This document shows, piece after piece, positions 62,245-64,000 of a stretch of DNA of 64,000 bases. Below the pieces are notes generated by a model that worked only from the letters and a program-made list of their open reading frames with translations, was not told the origin of the DNA and ran no database searches. The translations under genes and the position numbers were made by a program. Numbering within the stretch: position 1 is the stretch's first letter; each line of letters opens with the position of its first letter. The DNA is from Sporopachydermia quercuum (taxonomy: Eukaryota > Ascomycota > Sporopachydermiomycetes > Sporopachydermiales > Sporopachydermiaceae), in NCBI GenBank assembly GCA_001599295.1, contig BCGN01000003.1, positions 1,713,148-1,777,147 on the forward strand. Reading direction: 5' to 3'.

Positions 62245-63913
62245 TGTGACTATGTTAAGTTGATAAATGTTGATAATATTAAATGAACTATTTGTTTCAG
62301 AATGAACAGGCAAGATTAAGATTGGTTTGGAATGAGCTGATTCGATGTAGTAGAGACCTGATTGGTATTCGTTCCAGAGATGCACAGCAAATATACAAAA
62401 GCACCGATTATAATGAAATCGTTATAAAAACCAGTTCTCAGATCCTATAGGTTTTTTTTATTATAGTAAATGAATTTTCAAACGACTATGACGGATGTAC
62501 AGAGCGTCGGTTGAACTGCTATACCAATTGTATGCGATAAGGTATGAATAATGACTGGATCTGTTAACTTTCAAAACAAATCAAGATGTTTTTCCAGTAA
62601 AACCAACGATGCAGATTTCAAATAATTTAACAGAATTATACTGTTCCGTATAAATTTGTTGCTTTCTTGATGATTCATTCAGCTGAGACAGAAAACGATG
62701 ATAGAAACAAATCCTGACAGTTACTTGATTTCATTGAGAGAGTTTCTTGTCCGTGTAGAAAAATGTCCATGGTGATCAATGAATGTAACTCAATGTCCGT
62801 AATTATGGACAATTTCGGATAAAGTTAGCTATCGCCAGAACTTCCCCCAGAGAAGAAGATAAGAAATATAGAAAACAATGTAAAATAAAAGTTTCCTGTT
62901 CAAGACTTGGGATAACATGTGAGCATTTTGCTTGAGATTTTAGTAGAATTATTCGAGAAGAGAACCAAAATACTCAGGGGTTTTCAGTAAAAGTTTGGAA
63001 AAATTAATCGCTTCAGAGTTGGCCATCAAGAACCTTAGTGCCGGAAACTAAGCATGCTATTTTGATAACAATGATCTTTTACTTTAGCAAACTATCATAT
63101 TTACATATTGAATGGGCTTATCAACTATCATACAGTATTACGTATTATCATGAAGTAGGAACACTTTCTTATATAAAACAATATGGCTGTCTTCTTTTGA
63201 ATTACTACTAATCTCACCCTTCCCACANTTTCCTCCAAGCCCATTCTCACATTCCTGCACAATTATGCAATATTCGCAATATACTTTTAAACTTTACCCC
63301 AAAATGCAACATCAATGCACAGACCAAGTGATAAAAACAAACGATACAGAGAGAGCTTATTCTCAACTCCTGAGATTCAGCTAATCTTCATGAAAATTTT
63401 TAGGTTCACTAGCAGCAATTATATAGCGAAAANAGTAAACAGTTATTCCTATAATACCTCGATTTCATTCAAAACTAACACCATATATAGATTCTCTCAG
63501 AGTCTACATAATTAATTTCTCACCCCATTCTGCAATCTACTGTACGCTTATGTACTATAATGCATTTCTGACACATTAGTCTTATCACGGGATATTGCCC
63601 GGAAACCAAAAACATTGTGTGATAAGGGAAGAGTGGAATTATTGACTCCTGAATTCTGACTAGAAGTGAAACAAGACCAAAGTGAAAGAAAAAAAATTTG
63701 GTTAAAGAAGATAAAATTTCAGTACTTAAACATTGATTTTGATCTACAGCATAGAGATGGACCATCATACTATTCTGTGGAGCTTTACGAATTTAGAGAG
63801 GATAGTAGATATACAGCACTGTTGGTTATATCATCAACTAACTGCTTGGATTGTGTCAGTTCAACTAATTTGGAAGAAGCAATTGTATTGAGAAGATCAA
63901 CTGATATTTCACT
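62245..63913. other. 1.7-kb gap to the right-edge gene
   Basis: Divergent promoters of COX20 and the gene at the right edge. The open frames at 63315-63515, 63520-63768 and 63666-63992 show no recognisable content. N bases at 63228 and 63433. Confidence 0.45.
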
Positions 63914-64000
63914 ATGGCTACTATCACAAACGAGGAAAGTAGCTACCAGCAGATCACTGAATCACAGGTTCCAGCCTCAACAACTGTTTTAGAGGAAAAA
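63914..64000 (+). CDS. 5' end of an unidentified gene, cut by the window edge
   Basis: An ATG in fair context (CACTATGG) begins MATITNEESSYQQITESQ and stays open for 29 codons to the window end. The Ser/Thr/Gln/Glu-rich composition is typical of the disordered N-terminus of a yeast protein. There is too little sequence to identify it. An overlapping frame (63666-63992) that closes just before the edge is probably spurious. Confidence 0.5.
   Translation, partial: MATITNEESSYQQITESQVPASTTVLEEK

Noticed and set aside
63666-63992. 108-codon frame at the right edge
   Set aside because: It overlaps the more convincing ATG-led N-terminus at 63914, and its sequence looks random.

Overview
This window is nuclear DNA of a budding yeast (Saccharomycotina). 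The gene content is yeast-specific: Ure2, a Mep2-type ammonium permease, Sog2, Mcm1, Tvp23, Cox20, yKu80, Sae3 and an Mtc2-like protein. Introns carry fungal signals (GTATGT or GTAAGT donors, TACTAAC or CTAAC branch points 7-25 nt from the acceptor). CTG codons fall on conserved leucines (for example in phosphoglucomutase and aldehyde dehydrogenase), so this is not a CUG-Ser lineage. The yeast is more intron-rich than Saccharomyces (yKu80 and the Mtc2-like gene have three introns each; TVP23 and SAE3 have two), gene density is low, and the base composition is AT-rich. I cannot name the species; a lineage branching outside Saccharomycetaceae is my inference. About 30 isolated N bases are present, none breaking a frame.

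Layout. 1-11 kb: an intron-containing tRNA-Arg(UCU), then a divergent pair of a Jlp1-type sulfonate dioxygenase and an ACS/Dal5-family transporter (probable sulfonate uptake plus desulfonation). A 3.3-kb stretch follows that holds decayed genes (a dihydroxyacid-dehydratase relic and probable transporter relics), then a cytosolic GH5 glucanase. 11-24 kb: aldose 1-epimerase, SOG2 (RAM signalling) and a Mep2-type ammonium permease. 24-38 kb: a dense, mostly plus-strand block with a degenerate queuine-transglycosylase-like protein, SKP1, a GRAM/VASt sterol-transfer protein, spliced SAE3, spliced TVP23, a tiny minus-strand coiled-coil gene with a 5'UTR intron, and an aldehyde dehydrogenase. 38-54 kb: URE2, a GNAT-like protein, a 38-residue spliced membrane microprotein, MCM1 with a 5'UTR intron, and phosphoglucomutase, separated by long gene-poor gaps. 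54-64 kb: yKU80 (4 exons), an MTC2-like gene (4 exons), an F-box protein, COX20 and the start of one more gene at the right edge.

Functional themes. Ure2 and the Mep2-type permease both belong to nitrogen catabolite control; Skp1 and the F-box protein are parts of SCF ligases; Sae3, yKu80 and the Mtc2-like protein relate to recombination or chromosome ends. These look like chance neighbours, apart from the sulfonate pair. I see no mobile element, CRISPR array or virus-like element. The most unusual items are a TGT-fold protein that has lost its zinc cysteines, an Mtc2-like protein that looks like a dead MoxR-type AAA+ ATPase, several very small spliced genes, introns ending directly at start codons, and a cluster of strong hairpins 3' of MCM1.
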